Shown: piece after piece, positions 1 through 9,501 of the stretch
Layout of the letters: each line of letters begins with the position of its first letter
Position numbering within the stretch: the first letter of the stretch is position 1
NCBI RefSeq assembly: GCF_013403865.1
Contig: NZ_JABFDK010000004.1
Span: 124,001 to 188,000, forward strand
Direction of reading: 5' to 3'
DNA: 64,000 bases
Origin: Winogradskyella costae
Lineage (GTDB): Bacteria; Bacteroidota; Bacteroidia; Flavobacteriales; Flavobacteriaceae
The notes under the pieces: generated by a model
Databases searched by the model: none
What the model saw: only the letters and a program-made list of their open reading frames with translations
Told to the model about the DNA's origin: nothing
Made by a program: the position numbers and the translations under genes

Positions 1-74
1 TAAAGTCTAAATCAGACGAACGTAAAGCACGTTTAAAAGCGATTATAGATAAAGCCAAAGAAGCTAAATCTTAA
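1..74 (+). CDS. 3' end of an unidentified gene
   Basis: The last 23 codons of a reading frame entering from the left edge and ending in TAA at 72-74. The tail is rich in lysine, alanine and glutamate and looks like a basic amphipathic helix. The stop is followed directly by a strong hairpin, which supports a real gene end. The family cannot be told from so short a piece. Confidence 0.5.
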   Translation, partial: KSKSDERKARLKAIIDKAKEAKS

Positions 75-97
75 ATAGTAATTTATATACTCAAAAA

Positions 98-130
98 AAA
101 ATCCAAAACTAAATTGAAGTTTTGGATTTT
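98..130. terminator. bidirectional terminator between convergent genes
   Basis: A 13-base inverted repeat (AAAATCCAAAACT and its complement) with a 7-base loop, carrying an A-run on the left and T-run on the right. It lies between the plus-strand gene ending at 74 and the minus-strand acs gene ending at 152, so it can serve both. Confidence 0.8.
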
Positions 131-151
131 AAAATTTGATGTTATGATGTG

Positions 152-2059
152 TTATTTCACATTATCAATTATGCTTTGCACGACTTCCGGATTTAGCAAC
201 GTACTTGTATCTCCTAATTGATCGACTTCATTTGCAGCAATCTTTCTTAAAATTCTACGCATAATTTTACCTGATCTAGTTTTTGGCAATGCTTCCGTAA
301 ATTGAATTTTATCGAGTTTGGCAATAGGACCAATTCTATCTGTAATTAGCTGATTGATTTCCATTCTTAAATTATCATGGTTTCGGCTTTCTCCAACATC
401 TTTTAGGGTTACATAACCATATAACGCATTTCCTTTAACATCATGTGGAAATCCTACAATAGCAGATTCTGAAACTGCTGGATGCTCATTAATAGCATCT
501 TCAATTGGTGCTGTTCCTAAATTATGACCGGAAACGATTATGACATCATCTACACGACCCGTAATTCTGTAGTATCCAACCTCATCTCTTAAGGCTCCAT
601 CTCCCGTAAAGTACATATTATCATAGGCAGAAAAATAGGTGTCCTTATAGCGTTGATGATTACCCCAAATGGTTCTTGCCATTGAAGGCCATGGAAATTT
701 AATACACAAACGCCCTTCTACTTGGTTACCTTTTAATTCTTTCCCGCTCTCGTCCATTAAAGCTGGTTGTACGCCTATAAATGGCAAAGTCGCATAAGTT
801 GGTTTAGTTGGCGTAGAAAACGGAATTGGAGTAATCATAATACCGCCCGTCTCAGTTTGCCACCATGTATCAACAATCGGGCTTTTCTTTTTTCCAACGT
901 TTTCATCATACCAATGCCACGCCTCTTCATTTATTGGCTCTCCTACAGACCCTAAAACTTTTAAAGACGACAAATCATATTTTTCTACAAATTCTGCCCC
1001 CTGTTTTGCTAATGCCCTAATAGCCGTTGGTGCCGTATAAAACTGCGAAATTTTATGTTTCTCTACAATATCCCAAAAACGACCGTAATCTGGATAGCTC
1101 GGCACCCCTTCAAACATTACAGATGTAGCACCATTTGCTAAGGGTCCATAAACAATATAACTATGCCCTGTAATCCAACCAATGTCCGCAGTACACCAAT
1201 AAATATCATCTTCACGATATTGAAAAACATTCTTAAATGTATAAGCCGTATAAACCATATAACCGCCAATGGTATGCACCATACCTTTTGGTTTTCCTGT
1301 TGAACCTGAAGTATAAAGAATAAATAACGGATCTTCAGCATCCATAATTTCAGCATTACAAACTGCACTCGCATCGTCTAAAAGTGGTTGTATCCAAACA
1401 TCACGATCCTCTTTCATATATACCCCAGAATTAATACGATTGACAACTAGAACAGATTCTATACCTGGTGTATCATTTAAAGCTTCATCTACAATACCTT
1501 TTAAATCTATAGTTTTAGAACCACGATAAGATCCATCGGACGTAATAACCATTTTGGCATTACAATCATTAACTCGGGAAGAAACTGCAGTAGAAGAAAA
1601 ACCTGCAAAAATAACGGAATGTATTGCGCCTATCCGTGCACAGGCTAATACTGAAATTGCTAATTCAGGAATCATGGGTAAATAAATACAAACGACATCT
1701 CCTTTTTTAATCCCCTTATCTTTTAATACGTTAGCAAACTTACACACTCGCTCATGGAGCTGCTTATATGTAATATGTTCTGCCTCATCATTTGGATTAT
1801 TAGGTTCAAATAACAATGCTGTTTTATCTCCTCTAGTATGTAAATGTCTATCTATACAGTTTTCTGTGATGTTAAGTTTGGCGTCTTCAAACCATTTGAA
1901 TTCAGCTTTCTTAAAGTCATAACTTAAAACATTAGACCATCGCTTTTTCCATGTAAAATGTTCCTCTGCTATTTCTTCCCAAAATTGTTCTGGATTACGG
2001 ACTGATTTTCTATAAACTTGAAAATATTCTTCAAATTGCTTAATATGATAATTACTCAT
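152..2059 (-). CDS. acs: acetyl-CoA synthetase (AMP-forming)
   Basis: Activates acetate to acetyl-CoA with ATP and CoA through acetyl-adenylate, in the cytoplasm. The 635-residue protein has the ACS N-terminal cap, the P-loop-like signature YTSGSTGKPKG at about residues 246-256, the adenylate-forming core, and the C-terminal PKTRSGK motif whose lysine (about residue 598) is the catalytic residue controlled by acetylation in this family. Length is normal for Acs. It is the last gene of a minus-strand unit behind a second acyl-CoA synthetase, 72 bases away, and belongs to the same locus as an acetate symporter and a symporter-type sensor kinase. The context fits acetate scavenging. Confidence 0.95.
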   Translation of the reverse strand: MSNYHIKQFEEYFQVYRKSVRNPEQFWEEIAEEHFTWKKRWSNVLSYDFKKAEFKWFEDAKLNITENCIDRHLHTRGDKTALLFEPNNPNDEAEHITYKQLHERVCKFANVLKDKGIKKGDVVCIYLPMIPELAISVLACARIGAIHSVIFAGFSSTAVSSRVNDCNAKMVITSDGSYRGSKTIDLKGIVDEALNDTPGIESVLVVNRINSGVYMKEDRDVWIQPLLDDASAVCNAEIMDAEDPLFILYTSGSTGKPKGMVHTIGGYMVYTAYTFKNVFQYREDDIYWCTADIGWITGHSYIVYGPLANGATSVMFEGVPSYPDYGRFWDIVEKHKISQFYTAPTAIRALAKQGAEFVEKYDLSSLKVLGSVGEPINEEAWHWYDENVGKKKSPIVDTWWQTETGGIMITPIPFSTPTKPTYATLPFIGVQPALMDESGKELKGNQVEGRLCIKFPWPSMARTIWGNHQRYKDTYFSAYDNMYFTGDGALRDEVGYYRITGRVDDVIIVSGHNLGTAPIEDAINEHPAVSESAIVGFPHDVKGNALYGYVTLKDVGESRNHDNLRMEINQLITDRIGPIAKLDKIQFTEALPKTRSGKIMRRILRKIAANEVDQLGDTSTLLNPEVVQSIIDNVK

Positions 2060-2131
2060 GCTTTTTTTAATTTAATATGATTTATTGGACTTTAACCACT
2101 TTTATATATGAAGTGTAAGAATGTTATGTTT

Positions 2132-4027
2132 TTATTTATATATCCCGATACTATAATTTTGGTATACTCGTTTTATTTCATCTATAATCGCAACATCATC
2201 AATGGTTGATGGTATATTATACTGTTGTTCATCTGCTATATTTCGCAATAGTTTCCGAAGTGTTTTTCCACTTCTTGTTTTTGGTAAACGTTCTACAACA
2301 AGTACATCTCTAAAGGATGCTACAGCACCTATTTCTCTCCTAACATCTTGTACTATTTCTTTTTCTACAAGTGTACTTTCATAGTTTTTATCGGTTTTTA
2401 ACACAACTAAACCTAAAGGCTTTTGCCCTTTAATTTCGCAATGCACTCCAAATACAGCACATTCTGCAACAGCATTATGTGACGCTACTATTTCTTCCAT
2501 TTCTGCGGTAGATAAACGGTGACCAGCGACATTAATTATATCATCTACACGACCTGTAATGAATACATAACCGTCTTCATCAATATAACCTCCATCCCCT
2601 GAAAAATAATAACCTGGAAAACGATTTAAATAACCGAACTTGAAACGCTCTGGATTTCCCCAAAGATTACTTAATGTTCCTGGAGGCAATGGTAACTTTA
2701 CAGTTACGTATCCCTCTACAGTAGATTCAACCTCCTCACCATCTTCATTTAAAACTTTTATATCATAACCCGAAACAGGAAGACCTGCAGATCCTGGCTT
2801 TATTGGCTGTAAGCTTACGCCAACCATATTCGCCAACATTGGCCAACCACTTTCGGTTTGCCACCAATGATCTATTACAGGAATATTTAAATGATGCTCT
2901 GCCCAAGTTAAGGTCGCGACATCACAACGTTCGCCAGCTAAAAACAAATATTTTAAACAGGATAAGTCATATGGTTTTAACAGATCTCCATTAGGATCTT
3001 CTTTTTTAATTGCTCTAATTGCTGTTGGAGCTGTAAACATTGCTTTTACATTATGTTCATTTATAACGCGCCAAAACGTAGAAGCATCTGGTGTTTTAAT
3101 TGGTTTACCTTCAAAAACAATAGTTGCATTTCTATTAAGCAACGGTCCGTAAGCTATAAAACTATGACCTACAACCCAACCAACATCACTTGCTGCCCAA
3201 AATACTTCACCTTCATCGACACCATAAATAGATTTCATAGAAAACTTCAAAGCTATAGCATAACCACCTGTATCTCTAATAATTCCTTTTGGTGTCCCAG
3301 TGGTTCCTGAAGTATACAAGATATATAAAGGATGTGTGGACTCTACTGAAACCGCCTCTATTGAAGGTGATTCTTCGACTAAAGTTCTATAATCTACATC
3401 ATAATCTTTCTCAGGGATCTCGACACCCAATTGCCTATCGAAAACAATAACATGTTCTGGCTTATTTTCAGATTTTACAATGGCTTCATCTACAAACGGT
3501 TTGTAAGGAATAATACGCTTAATTTCTACTCCGTTTGATGCTGTAATAATTGCTTTTGGCTTACAATCATCAATACGAATTGCCAACTCATGTGGCGCAA
3601 AACCACCAAATACAACGGAGTGAATAACACCAAGTCTAGCACAAGCCAACATAGAAAAAATAGCTTGCGGAATCATAGGCATATAAATAATACAAGTATC
3701 TCCTTTTTTAAGGCCTAACTTTTGCAATCCACCAGCTAATTTTGAAACTTCGTAATGTAGCTGATTAAATGTAATATGTTGTTTTGTATTGGTAACAGGA
3801 GAATCATAAATAAGCGCATTTTGCTCTCCATAACCATCATTAATATGTTTATCTATACACAAATAACTGAGGTTAAGTTTCCCATCTTCAAACCACTGAT
3901 TATAGTCATACTTATCCTTAGACAATATGATTTTAGGTGATTTAAACCAATCGATTTCATTAGCTTGAGTTTTCCAAAATTGTTCTGGATTACTGATGCT
4001 TTCGTTATAAAAATTTTGGTATTTCAC
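2132..4027 (-). CDS. acyl-CoA synthetase, propionyl-CoA synthetase (PrpE/ACSS3) type
   Basis: A second AMP-forming synthetase of 631 residues, paralogous to the downstream acs but clearly diverged. It carries YTSGTTGTPKG at about residues 235-245 and PKTRSGK near residue 587. The N-terminal region and the GDGGYIDEDGY-type core look like the PrpE/ACSS3 branch, so propionate or another short acyl group is the likely substrate; this is inference, since specificity cannot be read with certainty. Translation starts at GTG, overlapping the TGA of the upstream 74-codon gene (GTGA, 4 bases), which indicates translational coupling. Confidence 0.85.
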   Translation of the reverse strand: MKYQNFYNESISNPEQFWKTQANEIDWFKSPKIILSKDKYDYNQWFEDGKLNLSYLCIDKHINDGYGEQNALIYDSPVTNTKQHITFNQLHYEVSKLAGGLQKLGLKKGDTCIIYMPMIPQAIFSMLACARLGVIHSVVFGGFAPHELAIRIDDCKPKAIITASNGVEIKRIIPYKPFVDEAIVKSENKPEHVIVFDRQLGVEIPEKDYDVDYRTLVEESPSIEAVSVESTHPLYILYTSGTTGTPKGIIRDTGGYAIALKFSMKSIYGVDEGEVFWAASDVGWVVGHSFIAYGPLLNRNATIVFEGKPIKTPDASTFWRVINEHNVKAMFTAPTAIRAIKKEDPNGDLLKPYDLSCLKYLFLAGERCDVATLTWAEHHLNIPVIDHWWQTESGWPMLANMVGVSLQPIKPGSAGLPVSGYDIKVLNEDGEEVESTVEGYVTVKLPLPPGTLSNLWGNPERFKFGYLNRFPGYYFSGDGGYIDEDGYVFITGRVDDIINVAGHRLSTAEMEEIVASHNAVAECAVFGVHCEIKGQKPLGLVVLKTDKNYESTLVEKEIVQDVRREIGAVASFRDVLVVERLPKTRSGKTLRKLLRNIADEQQYNIPSTIDDVAIIDEIKRVYQNYSIGIYK

Positions 4028-4248
4028 GACTTTCCTTTTTTAGAGTTAAGTAAGCCAAACCAATTAGGATTGAGTATTTGAAGTTTGATAAGCACCCAAA
4101 TAATGACCACAAAACAAATTCCCATAACTATTGAAAGCATAGGAGTTACGTTTGTAATATTTTCGTATTTAAACCTTAAAAACAGCGTAGCTATAACATA
4201 GATACTTATAATTATATCTGACGCTAATGGGTTAATGTGAAATTTCAT
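4024..4248 (-). CDS. small two-helix membrane protein, unknown function
   Basis: A 74-residue protein with two hydrophobic segments (about residues 8-24 and 37-58) and a short basic tail. I do not recognise a named family. It is the first gene of the 74aa/prpE-like/acs unit and overlaps the next start codon by 4 bases, so it is translated with the acyl-CoA synthetase. A promoter-like sequence with the locus-specific 21-base motif lies directly upstream. It might help membrane association or uptake, but nothing in the sequence shows this. Confidence 0.75.
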   Translation of the reverse strand: MKFHINPLASDIIISIYVIATLFLRFKYENITNVTPMLSIVMGICFVVIIWVLIKLQILNPNWFGLLNSKKGKS

Positions 4249-4264
4249 GTCTTTAAATTTTAAT

Positions 4265-4300
4265 TAAACTTAGTTTGTTTGCACACAAAACCAATTTTAA
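4265..4300 (-). promoter_or_regulatory. putative promoter and operator of the 74aa/prpE-like/acs unit
   Basis: Read on the minus strand, TTG (4294-4292) is followed by exactly 19 bases and TAAGTTTA (4272-4265), a good match to the Bacteroidota TTG-N19-TAnnTTTG promoter with the last base changed. The spacer carries most of a 21-base motif (core GTTTTGTGTGCA, 4280-4300) that recurs upstream of the porin gene at 11047-11067 in opposite orientation. The leader to the ATG at 4248 would be only about 10 bases. Confidence 0.55.
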
Positions 4301-4321
4301 AAAAGACTTAACAGACTATTT

Positions 4322-4687
4322 CTAAGTCACAAGTTCCAATATTTCTGAAACTATTTTTTTTACTGAAAAAGGTTTGGTTAAATATTTATCCGCTCCAAGT
4401 TTTAAACCTTTTTCAACGTCTGAAGCTTTATTTTTAGCTGTCAAAAACACAACTTTTATATGTTTTAGACTTTCAGATTCTTTTATAAATGTTAAGGTTT
4501 GATACCCATCTACATTTGGCATCATAATATCTAACAAAACAACGTTAGGCGTATGATCTTTTAATATTTCTAAAGCCTCACTTCCATCTCTTGCAATAAA
4601 CACTTCAAAACCTTGTTTTTTGAAGGTGTACTCTAACGACATCACAATATTTGGCTCATCGTCAACAATTAAAATTTTCTTCGTCAT
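4322..4687 (-). CDS. single-domain response regulator (receiver only)
   Basis: A 121-residue CheY-like receiver with the acidic pair D9/D10, phospho-acceptor D53 in the LLDIMMP motif, T83, and K105 in the TKPFS motif. No output domain follows, so it cannot bind DNA directly; it must act by protein contact or phosphotransfer. The gene starts 16 bases after the stop of the symporter-histidine kinase gene, its evident partner. The CrbR and CbrB partners of comparable kinases in proteobacteria are DNA-binding regulators, so the receiver-only form here is a real difference. Confidence 0.9.
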   Translation of the reverse strand: MTKKILIVDDEPNIVMSLEYTFKKQGFEVFIARDGSEALEILKDHTPNVVLLDIMMPNVDGYQTLTFIKESESLKHIKVVFLTAKNKASDVEKGLKLGADKYLTKPFSVKKIVSEILELVT

Positions 4688-4703
4688 ACTTTAGGGTATC
4701 AAT

Positions 4704-7391
4704 TTACTCAAAAGGTATTGTAAAAACAAGCGTTGCACCATTTTTTATATCTTTTTTGGCCCAAATTTTCCCTTTATGCTTTTCTACTATTTGTTTTGTA
4801 ATCGCTAAACCTAACCCACTACCCTCTGGTTTTCTTGTATTTTGATTTTTAGATTGGTAAAATTTATCGAAAATATAAATAAAATCTTCTTCCGGAATTC
4901 CTTTTCCATTATCTGCTACTGAGATTTCAACGACTTGGTTACCGATCTTATAATCGACTATAATTTTTCCTGTTTTTGTTTCGCAAAATTTAATAGCATT
5001 AGATAATAAGTTAGTCAACACTTGAAGAATACGGTCTTCATCATAGTTAATTACAAAAGGATGCATATTGTTATTTACAATTAAAACTTCTTTTTTTGAT
5101 GCAATTTGAGAAACACTAGCAATAGCTTTACCAATTGTTTTTTGAATATCTTGTGGTTGTAAGTCTAAATGCAAACCACCTGTTTCTAATTTTTCAAAAT
5201 CTAAAATATTCTTGATTAAGCGCCCTAAACGATCCGAATCTTGTAAAATATTCTTTAAAAATTGGACTTTAATTTCTTTAGGCATTTCCTCATCATCTAG
5301 AATGACTTCGGCTGCTGCACGAATTCCTGTTATTGGCGTTTTTAACTCATGGGCGACAGTATCTAAAAATTCATCTTTTTGCTTGTCTTTATCTATCAAC
5401 TCTTCATTAGCTTCTTTCAATTGAGATGTTAATTGAGATAACTCATTCGACTTTTCTAGAAGTACTTTATTGCTAACTATGTTCTCTTTAGATTCCTCTA
5501 AAATCTTTAAAACCTCAACCAAACTAATCTGCTCTTCCTTAACCACACTTGCAATTAATATTTTTGCTGATGCAGAACCAATACTTCCTGTTAAGAGTTT
5601 TTCTGAAAAATTAATTAAACGTGCATCTGCCAACTGTGTATCTTGAGATAATTTATACTTTGTGAAAAATATTTTTAAAGCACGATTCGCTCTTTTTTCA
5701 CCTAAGAATCGTGCTAAAACATTTTTAATATCTGCCACATAAGCTTCACCTTTCCAAACCAAGGCATTATCCTGAAGATTTGTAAAGTTTTTACTATCTA
5801 CAAACATTTCAGCATAATTACGTTCTCTATAATTTCCTTTAGACATTAATGAAAACATTAAATAGCTAAACAAATTAAAGGTTATACTCCAGAAAAAAGC
5901 GTGAGCTGGTGGACTTAGAAAATCAATTCCAAATAAGGCATAGGGTTTTAAGGCTTCAATACCCATTAATCCATATTGACGAAAATCGTCTGTACCTGTA
6001 TAAGCTTCCAATGTAAACGGCAAAACCAAGGTGTATATAGCAATACAAAAACCGACTATCATTCCAATAATGGCGCCTTTTGAAGAGCCACGATTCCAAT
6101 ATAAACCTATAAAAAAAGATGGTGCTAACTGAGATATAATCACAAACGATATTAAACCTATGGAATACAGCGATAGTGCTTTTGAAAAAATTACATAAAA
6201 GAAATATGCTGCGATAATGATGGTAAAAATAGAAACACGACGGATAGTCTTAATGTATTTTGAATTGCGTTCCGGTTGATTTTTTATGAATTTATCTAAG
6301 AACCCATATGGAATTACCAAGTTATTACTCACCATTGTAGACAACGCCAAAGTAGACACTACAACCATAGAAATCACCGCTGAAAACCCACCTAAAAACA
6401 CAAGCGTTGCCAAAAAGGTATTACCATATTCTAAGGGCAATAATAGCGTATAGTATTCTGCATTTTCTGTGGACCCAAAAGTGAGTTTCCCTGCCCAAGC
6501 AATAAAGATGACAAAGATATTAAACAACAATAAATACAATGGAAATAACCAAATAGCCTTCTTAAGATGTTTTTCTCTGTTATTCTCTAAAACGGCAACT
6601 TGAAACTGTCTTGGTAATAAAAACACGACCATAAATGATAAAGCGATCATGAAGAACCAATTAAAACCATCCTCTACTTTACCAAGTGTAGTTAATTCTT
6701 TAAAGTTATCTGTTACAGAAATTTTCTCATAAATATCCGAAGTCCCATCAAACAAGTAGAATGTAATATACGTTCCTATTGCTAGAAAAAACAACAATTT
6801 CAACATCGATTCTAATGCTACTGTGGCAACAATTCCTTTATGTTTTTCTGAAGCATCTGTATTTTGAGTTCCAAAAAAAGCAGCGAATATGGCTAACAAT
6901 AAAGCGATGTAAAATGTAGAATCGTCAATTACGGTGGTAGAAACATAACTATTATCTCCAGATATAATTTCGAAGGTTTCTGAGACGGCCTTCAACTGTA
7001 AAGAAATATAAGGCAAGGTACCAAAAAGACAAATCACAGTAACTAATGCACCTAAAAACCTATTATTTCCGTAACGTAAAGAAATAAAATCTGCAATAGA
7101 TGAAATTTTATGTTGCTTAGATATTCTTATAATTTTCCGAAGCACAACAATCCATAGAGGTGCAGCAATAACAGGCCCTAAATAGATTGGTAAAAAATGG
7201 ATTCCGGAATTAGCGGCAATACCTACGCTTCCATAATACGTCCATGCTGAACAATAAACCGCTAAAGACAAGGTGTAGACGTATGGATTATTTACCCATT
7301 TACTTTGTCGTTTCTTTTCAGCAAGAAAAGCAATATAAAACAACATTGCTAAATAGATAATAATGATAATGATTACGGCGTAACTATTCAT
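4704..7391 (-). CDS. sodium/solute symporter-histidine kinase fusion (CrbS/CbrA-like)
   Basis: An 895-residue sensor. Residues 1 to about 500 are a multi-helix SLC5/SSSF symporter domain. A STAC-like linker and a coiled coil (about 625-675) lead to a HisKA domain with VAHELKTP (phospho-accepting His about residue 680) and a HATPase_c domain with the N box NLLSNAIKF (about 794), the DNGKGIP box and the GSGLGLAI box. Family knowledge: CrbS of Vibrio controls acs, and CbrA of Pseudomonas controls carbon/nitrogen balance and transports histidine. Its place beside an acetate symporter and acs makes acetate or a related acid the likely signal (inference). The start overlaps the 3' end of a small membrane-protein gene by 8 bases. 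Confidence 0.93.
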   Translation of the reverse strand: MNSYAVIIIIIIYLAMLFYIAFLAEKKRQSKWVNNPYVYTLSLAVYCSAWTYYGSVGIAANSGIHFLPIYLGPVIAAPLWIVVLRKIIRISKQHKISSIADFISLRYGNNRFLGALVTVICLFGTLPYISLQLKAVSETFEIISGDNSYVSTTVIDDSTFYIALLLAIFAAFFGTQNTDASEKHKGIVATVALESMLKLLFFLAIGTYITFYLFDGTSDIYEKISVTDNFKELTTLGKVEDGFNWFFMIALSFMVVFLLPRQFQVAVLENNREKHLKKAIWLFPLYLLLFNIFVIFIAWAGKLTFGSTENAEYYTLLLPLEYGNTFLATLVFLGGFSAVISMVVVSTLALSTMVSNNLVIPYGFLDKFIKNQPERNSKYIKTIRRVSIFTIIIAAYFFYVIFSKALSLYSIGLISFVIISQLAPSFFIGLYWNRGSSKGAIIGMIVGFCIAIYTLVLPFTLEAYTGTDDFRQYGLMGIEALKPYALFGIDFLSPPAHAFFWSITFNLFSYLMFSLMSKGNYRERNYAEMFVDSKNFTNLQDNALVWKGEAYVADIKNVLARFLGEKRANRALKIFFTKYKLSQDTQLADARLINFSEKLLTGSIGSASAKILIASVVKEEQISLVEVLKILEESKENIVSNKVLLEKSNELSQLTSQLKEANEELIDKDKQKDEFLDTVAHELKTPITGIRAAAEVILDDEEMPKEIKVQFLKNILQDSDRLGRLIKNILDFEKLETGGLHLDLQPQDIQKTIGKAIASVSQIASKKEVLIVNNNMHPFVINYDEDRILQVLTNLLSNAIKFCETKTGKIIVDYKIGNQVVEISVADNGKGIPEEDFIYIFDKFYQSKNQNTRKPEGSGLGLAITKQIVEKHKGKIWAKKDIKNGATLVFTIPFE

Positions 7392-7578
7392 AATGGCGTT
7401 TTAAAACGATATATGAAATCACAATTGAAATCATCCAAAACGTAAATAGCGAAAAGTATAGTGTTGGAATCCCAAAAATGGCGCCTTCAAAATTAAAAAT
7501 GAGGACAAAGGGAATATTGAATACAAAAAACAAAGCTATTGATAACACAACTAGCTTTTGCTCGTGACGTTTTTTCAT
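7384..7578 (-). CDS. small membrane protein coupled to the symporter-kinase
   Basis: A 64-residue protein with two hydrophobic helices (about residues 9-30 and 37-57) and charged ends. It overlaps the kinase start by 8 bases, so the two are probably translated together. The arrangement resembles cbrX, a small membrane-protein gene overlapping cbrA in Pseudomonas, and DUF3311/DUF4212 small subunits of symporters. The match is by context and topology, not by a recognised motif. It may be a subunit of the symporter part of the sensor. Confidence 0.75.
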   Translation of the reverse strand: MKKRHEQKLVVLSIALFFVFNIPFVLIFNFEGAIFGIPTLYFSLFTFWMISIVISYIVLKRHYE

Positions 7579-7626
7579 GAATTCGTAATTATTAATAGAA
7601 ACAACTAAATATCTACTAATATAAGA

Positions 7627-7657
7627 AATCAGTATTACAAAAATTGCAATACTGATT
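7627..7657 (-). terminator. hairpin between symporter and sensor genes, possible attenuator
   Basis: A perfect 10-base inverted repeat (AATCAGTATT and complement) with an 11-base loop in the 125-base gap between the ActP-like gene and the 64-codon gene. The following minus-strand sequence is only moderately T-rich, so partial termination or mRNA processing is as likely as full termination. Confidence 0.4.
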
Positions 7658-7703
7658 CTCTAACTAAGTAAAATTAAAATAATGATATATAAACATTAAC
7701 TTT

Positions 7704-9470
7704 TTAATGGTCTTGTGCTTCTCCTGCTCCTGAAGGTATTCTGATACTTTCAACCATATCTTGAACCTCTTGAGGTGGTGCAACTGATAATCTTGAAATA
7801 ACTACAGAAACTACAAAATTGACACACATGGCAATAGTTCCAAAACCTTCTGGTGATGTTCCAAACCACCAATCTTCACTGGTTCCTCCTCCAAACATAT
7901 CAAGTTTAAATCGCATCATGTAGTACATCATTAATGTAATACCAACGATCATACCTGCAATAGCACCTTCTTTATTCATTCGTTTATCAAAAATCCCTAA
8001 AATAATGGCAGGAAAAAAAGATGCCGCGGCAAGACCAAAGGCGAGCGCGACGACGGCGGCGACAAATCCTGGTGGATTAATCCCGAAGTAACCTGCAATT
8101 AAAATCGCTACAAAAATTGAAATTCTTGCTGCTCTTAATTCATTTTTATCAGAAATATCTGGTCGCAATTGTTTCTTAATTAAATCATGAGAAACGGATG
8201 TAGAAATTACTAAAAGTAATCCTGCAGCTGTAGATAAAGCTGCTGCAAGTCCACCGGCTGCTACCAATCCAATGACCCAGTTTGGTAAGTTTGCAATTTC
8301 AGGATTTGCTAATACCATGATATCTCTATCCACATATAATTCATTGACTTCACCGCTACTGTTAGCAACAATACGCTCACCATGTTCTCCCCTAGCATCT
8401 GTAAATTCTGGCTTACTACTAGACAATGCGTTTCCTGCAACATATTGAATTTTACCATCGCCATTTTTATCAGACCAAGCAATTAAGCCTGTATTCTCCC
8501 AGTTTTTAAACCAAACCGGAATTTCATCATAACGTTGGTTACTTACCGTTTCAATTAAATTAGTTCTAGAAAAAACGGCTACAGCAGGCGCTGTTGTATA
8601 CAAAATAGCAATTAAAAATAATGCATATCCTGCAGATTTACGTGCATCTTTCACTTTAGGCACTGTAAAAAAGCGAACAATAACGTGAGGTAAACCAGCA
8701 GTACCAGCCATTAACGCTAAAGTAATTGCAAATACATCCCAAGTACTTTTGGTTCCGCTTGTATATTCATGAAACCCTAATTCTGTATGTAAAGAATCTA
8801 ATTTATCGATAAGAAATGCTCCGCCTTCAACTTTACCACCCATTCCTATTTGAGGAATTATATTTCCTGTCATTTGCAATGAAATAAAGAATGCTGGCAC
8901 CATAAAGGCAAAAATCAAAACACAATATTGTGCCACTTGCGTGTATGTGATTCCTTTCATACCACCCAATAAGGCGAAAGCCAGTACCACTGTCATTCCT
9001 ATAATCACACCTACAGTAATATCTACCTGTAAAAATTGAGAAAACACAATTCCAACACCACGCATTTGACCTGCAACGTAAGTAAATGAAACGATTAACG
9101 CACAAATTACAGCCACCGTTCTTGCAGTGTTTGAATAGTAGCGATCTCCAATAAAATCGGGAACTGTAAACTTCCCAAACTTCCGCAAATAAGGCGCTAA
9201 AAGTAATGCTAAAAGTACATAACCACCTGTCCATCCCATAAGGTAAACAGAGCCATCGTAACCTGCGAAGGAAATAATACCTGCCATACTTATAAAGGAA
9301 GCGGCACTCATCCAATCAGCAGCCGTTGCCATACCATTTGCTAATGGCGAAACACCTCCACCGGCAACATAAAATTCTTTAGTTGAGCCAGCTCTAGCCC
9401 AAATTGCGATTCCGAAATACAGCGCAAAAGTAATGCCGACTAATAACCAAGTCCATGTTTGTACACTCAT
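7704..9470 (-). CDS. sodium/solute symporter, acetate permease (ActP)-like
   Basis: A 588-residue inner-membrane transporter of the SSSF family with about 13 predicted helices. N-terminal features such as the EFYVAGG segment, the ATAADWMSAASF helix and a large extracytoplasmic loop in the middle (about residues 315-385) match the VC_2705/ActP-type branch, which moves acetate and other monocarboxylates with sodium. Directly upstream lies a DUF4212 gene, the usual small-subunit partner of this branch. Downstream in the locus are the sensor kinase and two acyl-CoA synthetases, so uptake and activation are linked. Confidence 0.88.
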   Translation of the reverse strand: MSVQTWTWLLVGITFALYFGIAIWARAGSTKEFYVAGGGVSPLANGMATAADWMSAASFISMAGIISFAGYDGSVYLMGWTGGYVLLALLLAPYLRKFGKFTVPDFIGDRYYSNTARTVAVICALIVSFTYVAGQMRGVGIVFSQFLQVDITVGVIIGMTVVLAFALLGGMKGITYTQVAQYCVLIFAFMVPAFFISLQMTGNIIPQIGMGGKVEGGAFLIDKLDSLHTELGFHEYTSGTKSTWDVFAITLALMAGTAGLPHVIVRFFTVPKVKDARKSAGYALFLIAILYTTAPAVAVFSRTNLIETVSNQRYDEIPVWFKNWENTGLIAWSDKNGDGKIQYVAGNALSSSKPEFTDARGEHGERIVANSSGEVNELYVDRDIMVLANPEIANLPNWVIGLVAAGGLAAALSTAAGLLLVISTSVSHDLIKKQLRPDISDKNELRAARISIFVAILIAGYFGINPPGFVAAVVALAFGLAAASFFPAIILGIFDKRMNKEGAIAGMIVGITLMMYYMMRFKLDMFGGGTSEDWWFGTSPEGFGTIAMCVNFVVSVVISRLSVAPPQEVQDMVESIRIPSGAGEAQDH

Positions 9471-9501
9471 AATATTTTTATTTAATGTTGTTAGTTAAGG
9501 C

